64,000 nt of DNA, taken from Novipirellula caenicola. GTDB taxonomy: Bacteria; Planctomycetota; Planctomycetia; Pirellulales; Pirellulaceae. Of the stretch, positions 17,769 to 26,246 are shown piece after piece. The notes under the pieces are model-generated. The model was not told where the DNA came from, did not search any database, and worked only from the letters and a program-made list of their open reading frames with translations. The DNA is taken from the NCBI RefSeq assembly GCF_039545035.1, contig NZ_BAABRO010000003.1, positions 186,001 through 250,000 of the forward strand, read 5' to 3'. Positions within the stretch are counted from its first letter, which is position 1; the number at the start of each line of letters is the position of its first letter. The translations under genes were made by a program, and so were the position numbers.

Positions 17769-17815
17769 CGTTGGGTGCACCGACGTCGGTTTCGATTGAC
17801 TCGGTACACCCAACG
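17769..17815 (-). promoter_or_regulatory. Long inverted repeat in the probable leader of the unknown gene at 17003-17719
   Basis: CGTTGGGTG (17769-17777) pairs perfectly with CACCCAACG (17807-17815). Inside, ACCGA pairs with TCGGT after a single C/A mismatch, giving a 14-bp stem with a 17-base loop. It ends 49 bases before ATG 17719. No T-run follows on either strand, so a leader structure or protein site is more likely than a terminator. Confidence 0.5.
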
Positions 17816-18196
17816 CTAGGTCACGTTCTTCGAGGGATCAGGCAAAGACGACCTAAGCGGAAAAGACGGCGAGTATTTGTGACTGAATATTCATCAACGT
17901 CGGCGGATCCGTTACAACCGGCACCTCGCAGACTGGCTTTCCAGTCCCCGCATGGGTGGAGTCGCGGTGGTTTACCTCGGCTGAGAGTCGCCTAGGATGG
18001 GACGCCGCGAGGCACTGAAGTCACACCAATCGCCTCATCAAACCAGCGGTGGCGTCCATCGCTTGGATATGTGTCGATCGCTGAGATATAATGAGGGCCG
18101 ATTGGATGCTCAGAAACCCTCTTTGCGCCCACGACGGCGCGACCAAACATCAATGCGTCCTTCCTTTCTTTTCTGAATTCGAAAATAGATAGCTTC
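17816..18196. other. Divergent intergenic region
   Basis: This divergent spacer, about 380 bases long, should hold promoters for the unknown gene (-) and the transglutaminase-like lipoprotein (+). No RNA gene or open frame with protein-like features was recognised. An AT-rich segment (CGCTGAGATATAATGAGG, about 18080-18100) contains a TATAAT that could be a plus-strand -10 box. Confidence 0.35.
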
Positions 18197-19984
18197 ATGC
18201 TTCGATTGCTCTGGCTCGGTGTCGGTTCGCGTTTCACACCAATGCGTTCTGTCGCACCGCGGGAACGTCTGCGAAGGTGCAAAACAGGCTTGCGAACGTG
18301 CAAAACAGGCTTGCGAACGTGCAAAACAGGCTTGCGAACGTGCAAAACAGGCTGGATTGCCGGTGGGTTGCTGGTCGCGACACTGCTTGGCGGTTGTGAT
18401 GTTCCCGAGCGGGTGCCATTGGTTCCGCCGCCGGATCTGTATCGTGCCAGCGACGAACCCGGTCAATCCGACCCGCAAGCCTCGGGTGAAACGGTCGCCC
18501 GTGAAGAAAATTTGAAGTCAGAGGACCGCAAGTTTCCCGGTGATTTCGAAGCCTGGGACGCCTATTTTGTTGGCGACACCCACGTCGGTTACAGTCACAT
18601 CACCGTGGTCGGCGGCGAGGATGCGGACCGAAGCGACGCAAAAAAACAGCATGTCGATCTGAACATCGAAGATTGTTTGTTAATCAATCGAGGGCCCGCA
18701 TCCGCCTTTGTTCAACGCCATTCGCATCAATCGAGCGAGACGATCGATGGGCAATTACTGCACTACAAAAGCCATCTGAGCGTCGGTCCAATCATCACGA
18801 CGTGCGAAGGGACGGTGGACGAATCGGGACTCAACGTCGTCAAAACGCGAGGGGCTGCGGTGAGCACGCACCGATTCGCTTGGAGCGACGAGCATCGTGG
18901 GCTATTGGCGGTGGAAGAGTCGATTCGTCGCTCGCCACTTCGCATCGGCCAAAAGCGAACGTTCCAAACCGTTTCTCCGATTCAGCCGCTCGCTACCACC
19001 GTTCGGCTACACTGCGTTGCCAAGGCCACGGTGCCGCTGATCGATGGAAAACCCCATGAATTGCTGGAAATTGATGTGGAAACGGATCTCGGCGAGGATC
19101 GGAAAAGTTATCACGTGATTTGGGCCGAGCCGGATGGGACGATACGTCGCGCGCTGTATCCAGCGTCGAATTTGGTCACCTACCGCACGGACAAGGAAGT
19201 GGCGGTCAAGGACATCGAGTCGCAGCAGGCTGCGATTGCGATCGCATCCATCCTTACCAACAGTACGCTAGAGCGGCCCAGTGAGACAAAGCGAGTGGGG
19301 TTCAAGTTGGTCCGGACCGCATTGCCAATTGACGAAGAAAAGTCGACCATCCAGCCGCAGCCGAATCAATTTGTACGGAAATTGGACGATGCATCGGTGT
19401 TGGTTCTCGTTTCAAGGTTAGGTGAAACGCCTCGCAACGGTTTTCAGCAAGGAAGTTTCTTGGTAACCGATGCAGATCAAAAGCCCAATGCGATCATCGA
19501 TTCGGCAGAAACCATGGTGCGTCGAATCGCCCAGGCGTCCGGAGGCTCTGGAAAACTCGGTGAACGTGAACTTGCGATTGAGTTGGCGCGATCGGCAAAC
19601 CGGTTGACTCAGTTGAAATCATCCTCGGATACCTTCCAGCGTGCTTCGGAAGTCGCTCGAAACGCGCAAGGCGACTCGACCGCCTATGCGGTATTGTTGG
19701 CCGCGCTGCTTCGCGCCAAAGCGATCCCTTCACGCGTTGCATTCGGCTTCCGATATCAAGAAACACCGACGCCTCGGATGGTGTACCACGCTTGGACGCT
19801 TGCGTTTGTCGATGGAGATTGGTTGTCACTTGATGCGACCACCGGAGGCATCGCTGCGGCGGATCGTTTGACGGTGACCACCAGTGATCTTAGCAATCAG
19901 GACATCGGCGAAGTGATGATGCCCGTGCTGGATTTTCTCGGGGCCTACGAAATCGAGATCGTCACCTCGGCGACGCGTTATTAG
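18197..19984 (+). CDS. Lipoprotein with transglutaminase-like domain, catalytic Cys replaced by Ser
   Basis: The 595 residues start at ATG 18197 (or ATG 18242). An unusual N-terminal stretch, four times CKTGLRT, precedes a lipoprotein signal (GGLLVATLLGGC). Mature residues 60-420 are mostly beta (WDAYFVGDTHVGYSHI). The C-terminal domain follows transglutaminase-like (DUF3488/CYK3-type) cores: QGDSTAYAVLLAALLRAKAIPSRVA..., VYHAWTLAF and GDWLSLDATTGG. The usual pattern is GDCxEHA...H...D. Here the nucleophile position is Ser494 (TCG at 19676-19678), while His531 and Asp546 are kept. It may therefore bind rather than cleave or cross-link, or act as a Ser enzyme. The protein would face the periplasm or cell surface. 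Confidence 0.8.
   Translation: MLRLLWLGVGSRFTPMRSVAPRERLRRCKTGLRTCKTGLRTCKTGLRTCKTGWIAGGLLVATLLGGCDVPERVPLVPPPDLYRASDEPGQSDPQASGETVAREENLKSEDRKFPGDFEAWDAYFVGDTHVGYSHITVVGGEDADRSDAKKQHVDLNIEDCLLINRGPASAFVQRHSHQSSETIDGQLLHYKSHLSVGPIITTCEGTVDESGLNVVKTRGAAVSTHRFAWSDEHRGLLAVEESIRRSPLRIGQKRTFQTVSPIQPLATTVRLHCVAKATVPLIDGKPHELLEIDVETDLGEDRKSYHVIWAEPDGTIRRALYPASNLVTYRTDKEVAVKDIESQQAAIAIASILTNSTLERPSETKRVGFKLVRTALPIDEEKSTIQPQPNQFVRKLDDASVLVLVSRLGETPRNGFQQGSFLVTDADQKPNAIIDSAETMVRRIAQASGGSGKLGERELAIELARSANRLTQLKSSSDTFQRASEVARNAQGDSTAYAVLLAALLRAKAIPSRVAFGFRYQETPTPRMVYHAWTLAFVDGDWLSLDATTGGIAAADRLTVTTSDLSNQDIGEVMMPVLDFLGAYEIEIVTSATRY
18271..18353 (+). repeat. Tandem repeat, four 21-base units, in frame within a lipoprotein gene
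   Basis: The unit GCGAACGTGCAAAACAGGCTT occurs four times: 18271-18291 (one base differs, GCGAAGG), 18292-18312, 18313-18333 and 18334-18353 (truncated by one base). As 21 is a multiple of three the frame is kept and each unit encodes RTCKTGL. It lies just before the signal peptide's hydrophobic core, where it lengthens the basic n-region. Confidence 0.9.
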
Positions 19985-20101
19985 CGAACCCGAGAACGCA
20001 GGCTGCGTATTTAGAAACCGCAGACGAGTTGCCATCTTTGTCGATGGCCATCCGGCGGGTTTGCTTCGTTGCCGTTGCGTTTCAAAGCGAGGTAGGCCGC
20101 C

Positions 20102-20542
20102 TCATTGTTGGTTGTCAAAATGCGTGGCGACGGCCTCCAACAGCGGATCAATCGTTTGAGCCTGGATCGCGTGAGGAGGATTCCAGTCGAACCATTCTGC
20201 CGAATCATGCTCGGTCAGGACGAGCTTCGGCTTGTCGGCCAGGTATCCCAAGAAATATTGCACTGTTTTTTCGAAGACTTGCGAGCCTGTTTTTTTGTAG
20301 GAAACCGGATAGCGTATTTCGAAGCAGAAGTCGGGATCGATTTCGATGTCCGCCGGATCAATGCCGGTTTCTTCCTGAGTTTCGCGAAGTGCGGTGTCTC
20401 GAAATGTTTCTCCCGCTTCGCAGTGGCCTTTGGGCAGGTCCCATCGCGTCGGATGCCGCATCAACAAAAATTGACGCGAAGGCCCTTTTTGCATGAGTAA
20501 GATTCCAGCGGCACGGACGCCGCCGTCGGGGGATACTTTCAT
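20102..20542 (-). CDS. Nudix hydrolase (Ap4A hydrolase-like)
   Basis: The 146 residues carry a full Nudix box, GHCEAGETFRDTALRETQEETGI, matching G-x5-E-x7-R-E-U-x-E-E-x-G-U. It is preceded by RAAGILLMQKG and RHPTRWDLPKG. The layout, with FEKTVQYFLGYLADKP after the box and EHDSAEWFDW near the end, resembles bis(5'-nucleosyl)-tetraphosphatases of the MutT/NUDT2 type. These clear Ap4A-like dinucleotides. Substrate choice within Nudix enzymes cannot be fixed from the box alone. It is convergent with the lipoprotein gene and divergent from the adenosyltransferase gene. Confidence 0.9.
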   Translation of the reverse strand: MKVSPDGGVRAAGILLMQKGPSRQFLLMRHPTRWDLPKGHCEAGETFRDTALRETQEETGIDPADIEIDPDFCFEIRYPVSYKKTGSQVFEKTVQYFLGYLADKPKLVLTEHDSAEWFDWNPPHAIQAQTIDPLLEAVATHFDNQQ

Positions 20543-20706
20543 TGAAAACTCGTGTTGTCGTAGCCGTTTCGGTGTAGCCGTGCTTTTGTTGTCGATCGCT
20601 TTGTAGCCGGTGGGTTGCCAGCAGGTTACAACATAGACAGCAGGGGCAAAGCGGTGATGTTCGAAAACCCCGTGTCATTGATGAAACCAAAAGTGATTGC
20701 GTCGAG

Positions 20707-21264
20707 ATGAAAATTTACACACGCACGGGCGATGCGGGCAGCACGGGGCTGTTTGGCGGACCGCGAGTCGCCAAGGATGACGATCGGATCGAAGCCTATG
20801 GAACGGTCGATGAACTCAACGCCGCGCTCGGCTTGGTCCGTTCGGCTGGCGTTTCCTCCACGATGGATTCGCAATTGTGCCAGATCCAGCACGCGTTGTT
20901 TTCGATCGGAGCGGAATTGGCGACGCCAAACCCCGACGAACATGGGATGCGGATCATTGACGACGTGCACGTCAAACAGTTAGAGGGGTGGATTGACGAG
21001 CATGAGTCGGTGTTGCCGCCGCTAAAAAATTTCATCCTGCCGGCCGGCGTCGCCGCGGCGACGCATTTGCATTTGGCTCGTTCGATTTGCCGCCGTGCTG
21101 AGCGACGCGTGGTCACCCTGGTTCGCCGCCACGAAGCCAGTGTGTCAGAGGAGCTGATCGTTTATTTGAATCGTTTGAGCGACTTGTTGTTTGTCCTTTC
21201 TCGGGTCGCCAATTTTGACGCGGGTGTCGAGGACGACCCTTGGCAGCGACCTCAGGGGAGCTGA
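20707..21264 (+). CDS. Cob(I)alamin adenosyltransferase, PduO type
   Basis: These enzymes transfer adenosyl from ATP to cob(I)alamin or cob(I)yrinate to make adenosylcobalamin. The 185 residues open with MKIYTRTGDAGSTGLFGGPRV (ATP-binding TRTGDxGxT) and continue DDDRIEAYGTVDELNAALGLVRS. The C-terminal signature RRAERRVVTLV and YLNRLSDLLFVLSRVAN also fits PduO/MMAB proteins. No cobalamin riboswitch was recognised in the 164-base upstream gap and no other B12 gene lies nearby, so the enzyme may serve cofactor salvage. A perfect hairpin lies just past its stop. Confidence 0.93.
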   Translation: MKIYTRTGDAGSTGLFGGPRVAKDDDRIEAYGTVDELNAALGLVRSAGVSSTMDSQLCQIQHALFSIGAELATPNPDEHGMRIIDDVHVKQLEGWIDEHESVLPPLKNFILPAGVAAATHLHLARSICRRAERRVVTLVRRHEASVSEELIVYLNRLSDLLFVLSRVANFDAGVEDDPWQRPQGS

Positions 21265-21267
21265 TTG

Positions 21268-21290
21268 CGTCCGTGCGAGGTGCACGGACG
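21268..21290 (+). terminator. Hairpin directly after the adenosyltransferase stop codon
   Basis: CGTCCGTGC (21268-21276) pairs perfectly with GCACGGACG (21282-21290) over a five-base loop, starting 4 bases after the TGA. It has no T-run, so it may stabilise the 3' end or be a weak terminator. Confidence 0.45.
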
Positions 21291-21442
21291 TCGAGCGATG
21301 GAGGCGTTTTGGCTGCTCGTTTCGGGCCAGTTCTTGGGCCAAGTCGCCGTGACTTTGAGACCGCTGGTGGGGTGTGCTCGCCAGTGTACAATATGTCCAA
21401 AACGGTCGGAGTGCCGTTGTTGGTTTGGGAATCCAGTTTTAG

Positions 21443-21793
<351 letters not shown>

Positions 21794-21818
21794 TGATTTC
21801 GATGTCCCCGTCGGTTGG

Positions 21819-21846
21819 GGCGGTTACTGTTATTGGCAGTAACGCC
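21819..21846 (+). terminator. Hairpin between glnB and glnD
   Basis: GGCGGTTACTG pairs with CAGTAACGCC with one bulged G (about 10 bp) over a 7-base loop, starting 25 bases after the glnB stop. No real T-run follows (TAATCCTTC), so termination would be partial at best. Confidence 0.4.
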
Positions 21847-22136
21847 TAATCCTTCAATCAGTCACTCGACCGGGGCGTCTAGCAAAGATTCGATTCTCGA
21901 CACCGAGGCGGAAGGTGGACGAATCGATTTCGGGCAGCGCCGTCCGCATTGCGTGTTGGCGTTGACATTCTGTTATTGATCGAAATTCATCGAGGCTCGG
22001 CGTCGATGGATGTCGCGGGCACTTGTGGAATCGGTCGCTGTGGAACTACTCATCCATGGCCCGTGTCGATTTCGGTCGTGCGTTCGCCGACCGACACGCA
22101 CCAGTGACTGTAGTCGCTTCTTTTCCTGCAAGGCTC

Positions 22137-24770
22137 ATGGCTGCAAGCACTTCATTACGTCCCGTTGTCATCCGCTGTCGCCAACGTCTTCGCGAAGGAC
22201 GGGCGAAGGCTCAAATCCAACACGAATCGGGGTCTCAAGGGATCCTCGTTTCCGCCCGACTTGCCGACCTGTACGATGATATCGTGCTCGACGTGTGGAG
22301 TGACGCGATCGAACAGTGCGAGGACGATCGCGCCGTCAGCGGGCTTGCGCTGGTGGCGCACGGCGGGTTCGGACGCCGTGACTTAGCTCCCTATTCCGAC
22401 GCCGATCTGATGTTGTTGACGACCCGAGGATCGGAGCATCTCGCCAACAGCGTCGCGGCGAATTTAACGCGAGATCTTGTTGACGCTGGGATCGTCGTGG
22501 GCTTTTCGATCCGACTGATTAGCGAAGCCTGTATGTTGGCATGGCAGGATCCGGTCGTGTTCACGTCGTTGACCGAGTCGCGGTTGTTGTCCGGCAGTTT
22601 GCAGGTCTATAGCAAGTATTTCAACGCCCTGCGTCAAGGAGCAATGCGGCGTCAAAAGCGGTTGATCCACGATTGCGTCGCAGCGCGGCGTGAGGAGCGA
22701 CGTAAGTGGGGCGAAACCAACTATCTGCTGCGTCCCAACGTCAAACGCTCGCGAGGCGGTTTGCGTGACATTCAATTGATTCGCTGGATCGGGTTTGCTC
22801 GCTATGGCGAAACCGATCTCGAAAAATTGGTCAAACTCGGTGGATTGCCCGAAGAGGATTATCGGGTGCTGCGGAAAGCAGCGGAGTTCATGCTGCGTGT
22901 TCGCAACGAAATCCATTTCCGCGAAAAGAAGAGCCAGGACGTTTTGGATCGTCCGATGCAAATGGAAATTGCCAGTGCATGGAACTATCCCGGCGAAGAG
23001 GGAAAGTTACCGGTCGAGCAGTTCATGCAGGACTACTTCGAAAATACCCGGGCGGTGCGGTACGCATCGGGGTTCTTTGCCGATGATGCACTCGCGCGTC
23101 CGCTGGTCTACCACCTGCTGGAAAAAGTCTTCTCTCGCACGATCTCTGAAAACATTCGACTCGGTCCCACCCATATCTGGGTTCCCAGTGCTCATTTGGA
23201 AACGTTTGCATCCAGTTTGCCGGATGTGCTGCGGTTGATGTTTTTGGCAAACCAGCATGGTCGCCGGATCACGCATCAAACGTGGCAAGCGATCCGCTTG
23301 GCGATGCAAGAGCGTCCGGCTTCGGTTCCCGATGCGGATTCGATTGGTGCGTTCTTGTCGCTGCTCAGCCGGCCTGGGAGGTTGGCGGAATTGCTGCGGC
23401 GGCTGCATGAATTGAAGATCATTGAACAGTTCATTCCCGCATTCGAACGGACACGCGGATTGTTGCAGTTCAATGCCTATCACAAGTTCACCGTGGATGT
23501 GCATTGCATTCGTTCGGTCGAAGCGGCGACCGATTTGCAAGATCAACCCACCGCGATGGGACGACGCTATCGGCGACTCAAAGACAAAGGGTTGCTGCAC
23601 TTGGCGCTGCTGATACACGATATCGGCAAAGGCTACGAAGAGGATCATTGCATCGTCGGGGCACGCATCGCGCTGGAAACCGCCGAGCGTTTAGGGCTAG
23701 ATCGGGCGTCCACCGAAACGCTTCACTGGTTGGTGTTAAAACATTTGCTGGTCAATGTCATCGCGTTTCGTCATGACCTCAGCGACCCCCAAATCGTGCT
23801 CTCCTTTGCGGCCGAGGTGGGTTCGATCCGGCGACTCGAACTGTTGATCGTGCATGCGGTGGCGGATCTGCAAGCGGTCGGACCCGACGTGTTGACCGAT
23901 TGGAAATTGAATCTTATCGAAGAGTTGTACATTCGCACGCGGCGTTACTTTGACACCGGCAATCTGCCCGGCAGCGAGGATGATCCCGAGATCGATTTGA
24001 TCCGCGCCGAGGTGCAAAAACGTCTCACGGACAATGGGGCACCGGCTAGTTGTTTTGAGTTGCTCGAAACGATGCCGCTATCGCTGGTCACTCGTAGCGA
24101 GCCCGAACAGCTGGCCCAACAATTGTGTGACGTTGCTGCCAAACTCAGCTCGAACAGTGAGTCGATTTGTCTGGCTTGTTTTGATCCGGTCTTTTCAGCG
24201 ATGCGGTACACCGTCGTGCGACGTGAACCGCAGCAGTCAATCGGCACGTTCGCGCGTGCCACCGGAGCGTTCACCACCGCCGGGCTTTCCATTTTGCGTG
24301 CTCAGGTGGAAACCGTGGGTGAGGATCTGGCCTGGGATGATTTTTGGGTCTCCGATCCGCTCTATCCTGAATGCCCGCCTAAGGATCGTATCGAACAATT
24401 GCAATCGCGTGTCTGCAAACTGCTTGATTCTCCCGACAAACCGCTGCCGAATCATCCGCGGAAATGGTCCAGCCAAAACAGCGAAGGGGACCAAGTCAAC
24501 GTGTTGCCTACCAAGGTGACGTTTGACAACGACACCGTTGATCGTTTTACGATCGTGTCATTGTTCGCGTACGACGAAGTGGGATTGCTGTACCGTGTCG
24601 CAGCGACGTTTGCCGAAATGGATGTCGTGTTGCACTTTGCAAAAATTGATACGCATCTGGATCAAGTCGCCGACGTGTTTTATGTCTCGGATCGAAATGG
24701 TGACAAGATTTTCGACCCTGAACGAATGAGCCGGATCGAAAACGCCCTGCTCGGCACGACTCACGAGTGA
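22137..24770 (+). CDS. glnD: Bifunctional uridylyltransferase/uridylyl-removing enzyme (PII-modifying)
   Basis: GlnD adds UMP to PII when glutamine is low and removes it when glutamine is high. The nucleotidyltransferase site is GGFGRRDLAPYSDADLML, followed by LLRPNVKRSRGGLRDIQLI. The HD domain is seen as FTVDVHCIRSVEA with LIHDIGKGYEEDHCIVGARIA, keeping the metal-binding His and Asp. Two C-terminal ACT domains begin near RYTVVRREPQQSIGTFAR and DRFTIVSLFAYDEVGLLYRVAA. The open frame starts with a TTG at 22023. I prefer ATG 22137, which follows AAGG and gives 877 residues, close to the usual length; ATG 22056 is possible. It is paired with glnB upstream. Confidence 0.94.
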   Translation: MAASTSLRPVVIRCRQRLREGRAKAQIQHESGSQGILVSARLADLYDDIVLDVWSDAIEQCEDDRAVSGLALVAHGGFGRRDLAPYSDADLMLLTTRGSEHLANSVAANLTRDLVDAGIVVGFSIRLISEACMLAWQDPVVFTSLTESRLLSGSLQVYSKYFNALRQGAMRRQKRLIHDCVAARREERRKWGETNYLLRPNVKRSRGGLRDIQLIRWIGFARYGETDLEKLVKLGGLPEEDYRVLRKAAEFMLRVRNEIHFREKKSQDVLDRPMQMEIASAWNYPGEEGKLPVEQFMQDYFENTRAVRYASGFFADDALARPLVYHLLEKVFSRTISENIRLGPTHIWVPSAHLETFASSLPDVLRLMFLANQHGRRITHQTWQAIRLAMQERPASVPDADSIGAFLSLLSRPGRLAELLRRLHELKIIEQFIPAFERTRGLLQFNAYHKFTVDVHCIRSVEAATDLQDQPTAMGRRYRRLKDKGLLHLALLIHDIGKGYEEDHCIVGARIALETAERLGLDRASTETLHWLVLKHLLVNVIAFRHDLSDPQIVLSFAAEVGSIRRLELLIVHAVADLQAVGPDVLTDWKLNLIEELYIRTRRYFDTGNLPGSEDDPEIDLIRAEVQKRLTDNGAPASCFELLETMPLSLVTRSEPEQLAQQLCDVAAKLSSNSESICLACFDPVFSAMRYTVVRREPQQSIGTFARATGAFTTAGLSILRAQVETVGEDLAWDDFWVSDPLYPECPPKDRIEQLQSRVCKLLDSPDKPLPNHPRKWSSQNSEGDQVNVLPTKVTFDNDTVDRFTIVSLFAYDEVGLLYRVAATFAEMDVVLHFAKIDTHLDQVADVFYVSDRNGDKIFDPERMSRIENALLGTTHE

Positions 24771-25163
24771 CAATCCACGTATTCGAGCATCAAGGTTGTT
24801 TCGCAGGCGGCTTCGTTGCTTAGCACGCGGCTTTGTCGTTTCGCAGGCAGCGATGTGCGCGCGGGTGTTAATCTGGTGCGTTAGGACCGATTGATCGGTT
24901 TCGCGAAACCTTTGCGAAGGCATCGATTCGATTGGGGGAGCAAGGTCTTTTCGTCGTCAAAAAATTCGTTTTCATTTGCCGACCGCTTGACGCGCAGCCA
25001 TGCTTGTTTAGCTGCCAATGATGCTCAGGATTCATCACGGCGCTTCGCAACTCGGGTCGGCTCGCTGCAAAAAGAGAGTGAAACGAGGTGCGGCTGTTCG
25101 CGGTCGAGATTGTCTCGGTCGCGTTTCCCTCCTCCTTCCCCCTTCAACATGGAAGTTCATTCT
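24771..25163. other. 390-base intergenic region with palindromes
   Basis: No convincing gene. An open frame continues from 24891 into the downstream gene, but its N-terminal part lacks protein character. Two imperfect direct repeats (GTTTCGCAGGCGGC and CGTTTCGCAGGCAGC) lie near 24799 and 24838. Three overlapping palindromes follow at 24886-24920 (separate entry). A purine/pyrimidine-biased CCCTCCTCCTTCCCCC segment immediately precedes the secreted-protein gene. Confidence 0.5.
24886..24920 (+). promoter_or_regulatory. Chain of three overlapping palindromes
   Basis: ACCGATTGATCGGT (24886-24899), GGTTTCGCGAAACC (24897-24910) and CCTTTGCGAAGG (24909-24920) are each near-perfect or perfect inverted repeats and share bases at their joints, so the hairpins are partly mutually exclusive. 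Position between glnD and the secreted Cys/His-rich protein suggests an attenuator-like or protein-binding element. Confidence 0.5.
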
Positions 25164-25916
25164 ATGCTTAAGCGAACTCCTGCTGCACTTGCAGCCATAG
25201 CGATAGTTTGTTCAGCAACCGTGGTAACACGCGTACACGCCGAGAGCGATCTTGACGTTTTGCTCGATAGTTTGACATTTGCGGATACACCGATGGTGGG
25301 TGACGATGCGGATTTCGATCGCCCGACGCAGTTTGTTTCGGATGTCGATTCAGTACAGGATGCGGTCGAGAGTTTAAGCGATCGCAATTCGCCGACTCCG
25401 GTTGCGGATCCTTCGGCGTCGGACCAACTTCAACCAGCACCGTTGATCCCTGCGCCGGTGCGAGATCCACAGCGGACTCAATCGGATCGCGGGGCGACGG
25501 CGCCGATGCTTCCCGACGCGGCGAGCATTCCCGCACCCGTCGTCGCAGCGGATCAACCGCTGATGGATTACGGGATGATCGAATCCGATGCGGGCTGCTC
25601 GTGCGGCCACCATGGTTGTCGTGACGGTTGTGCGTCTCGGGCCGCTTGCGAACCTGCGTATATCTGCCGGCCGCATGAAGTGCCTGTGTTGCCCAGTTCG
25701 ACGCTTCGTCAATATTTTCGTAGCGACCCGTGCAATGTTCACCTTTGGGATGGCTATGCATTGGAACGACAACAACACTGCGACAAACATCACAAACACA
25801 TCCACAATCGATGTGAGTGCAACAATCGCGGTCAATGCGAAAGTTGTGTGTTAGGCAAGCGAAATCTCGCTGCCCGCCCACATTGTGATGCAGGATGCGA
25901 CGGTTCGCACCGTTAA
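25164..25916 (+). CDS. Small secreted Cys/His-rich protein
   Basis: I chose ATG 25164 (ATG 25149 is also possible). It opens a typical signal peptide, MLKRTPAALAAIAIVCSA to about THVRVHA, giving 250 residues. The mature N-terminal half is acidic and Pro/Ala/Asp-rich, without motif. The C-terminal 105 residues hold 17 Cys and many His: GCSCGHHGCRDGCASRAAC, then YICRPHEVP, a conserved-looking RQYFRSDPCNVHLWDGYALERQ, then HCDKHHKHIHNRCECNNRGQCESC and HCDAGCDG. This could bind metal or form disulphides outside the cell. I do not recognise a family. It is probably monocistronic and a tandem hairpin region lies downstream. Confidence 0.72.
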   Translation: MLKRTPAALAAIAIVCSATVVTRVHAESDLDVLLDSLTFADTPMVGDDADFDRPTQFVSDVDSVQDAVESLSDRNSPTPVADPSASDQLQPAPLIPAPVRDPQRTQSDRGATAPMLPDAASIPAPVVAADQPLMDYGMIESDAGCSCGHHGCRDGCASRAACEPAYICRPHEVPVLPSSTLRQYFRSDPCNVHLWDGYALERQQHCDKHHKHIHNRCECNNRGQCESCVLGKRNLAARPHCDAGCDGSHR

Positions 25917-26164
25917 CCGTCCCGCAGATGGTGTGCCATCGCCGTGGCGGAATTTGCCAAGCGTTTCGCCACGCGGCCGCCAACGGGCGTGAGAGCATCG
26001 GCGTGCTGACGCCCCTTTTCTAACGCTCAATCACCCGGTGTGGCTCATCTGGGTGGTTTGTGCCTGGTTGCCTCAATCCTCAAAAAAAATCATTGGCGAG
26101 GATGAATCCGGTTTAGTTCTGCCTTCCCTACAGCCGATAGTATTAGCACCATGGATTGGGAGGG

Positions 26165-26194
26165 TGGAACGATCGGTGTCATCGTTCCATTTTT
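26165..26194 (+). terminator. Intrinsic terminator (plus strand)
   Basis: TGGAACGAT (26165-26173) pairs perfectly with ATCGTTCCA (26181-26189) over a 7-base loop, and is followed by TTTTT (26190-26194). Confidence 0.7.
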
Positions 26195-26197
26195 GAT

Positions 26198-26234
26198 GGG
26201 CCATGGTGAGGCAGGGAGGGCTTCACCATGGCCC
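26198..26234. terminator. 12-bp perfect hairpin next to the DUF1501 stop
   Basis: GGGCCATGGTGA (26198-26209) pairs perfectly with TCACCATGGCCC (26223-26234) over a 13-base loop. It lies 13 bases beyond the end of the minus-strand DUF1501 gene. On the minus strand the tail is ATCAAAAATGG, so termination there would not depend on a T-run. Confidence 0.5.
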
Positions 26235-26246
26235 TTCTCATATGCG

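Larger units (their letters stand above)
25917..26246. other. Convergent intergenic region with two strong hairpins
   Basis: No gene. The 330 bases hold two strong inverted repeats (26165-26194 and 26198-26234, separate entries) that separate the plus-strand secreted-protein gene from the minus-strand DUF1501 gene. Confidence 0.5.

Noticed and set aside
18271-18353. Possible CRISPR-like repeats
   Set aside because: The 21-base units abut directly with no spacers and lie inside a reading frame, so this is a simple tandem repeat.
20543-20706. Cobalamin riboswitch upstream of the adenosyltransferase
   Set aside because: I could not find the B12-box GCCACTG-like consensus or the expected stem layout; only short GTAGCCG repeats are present.
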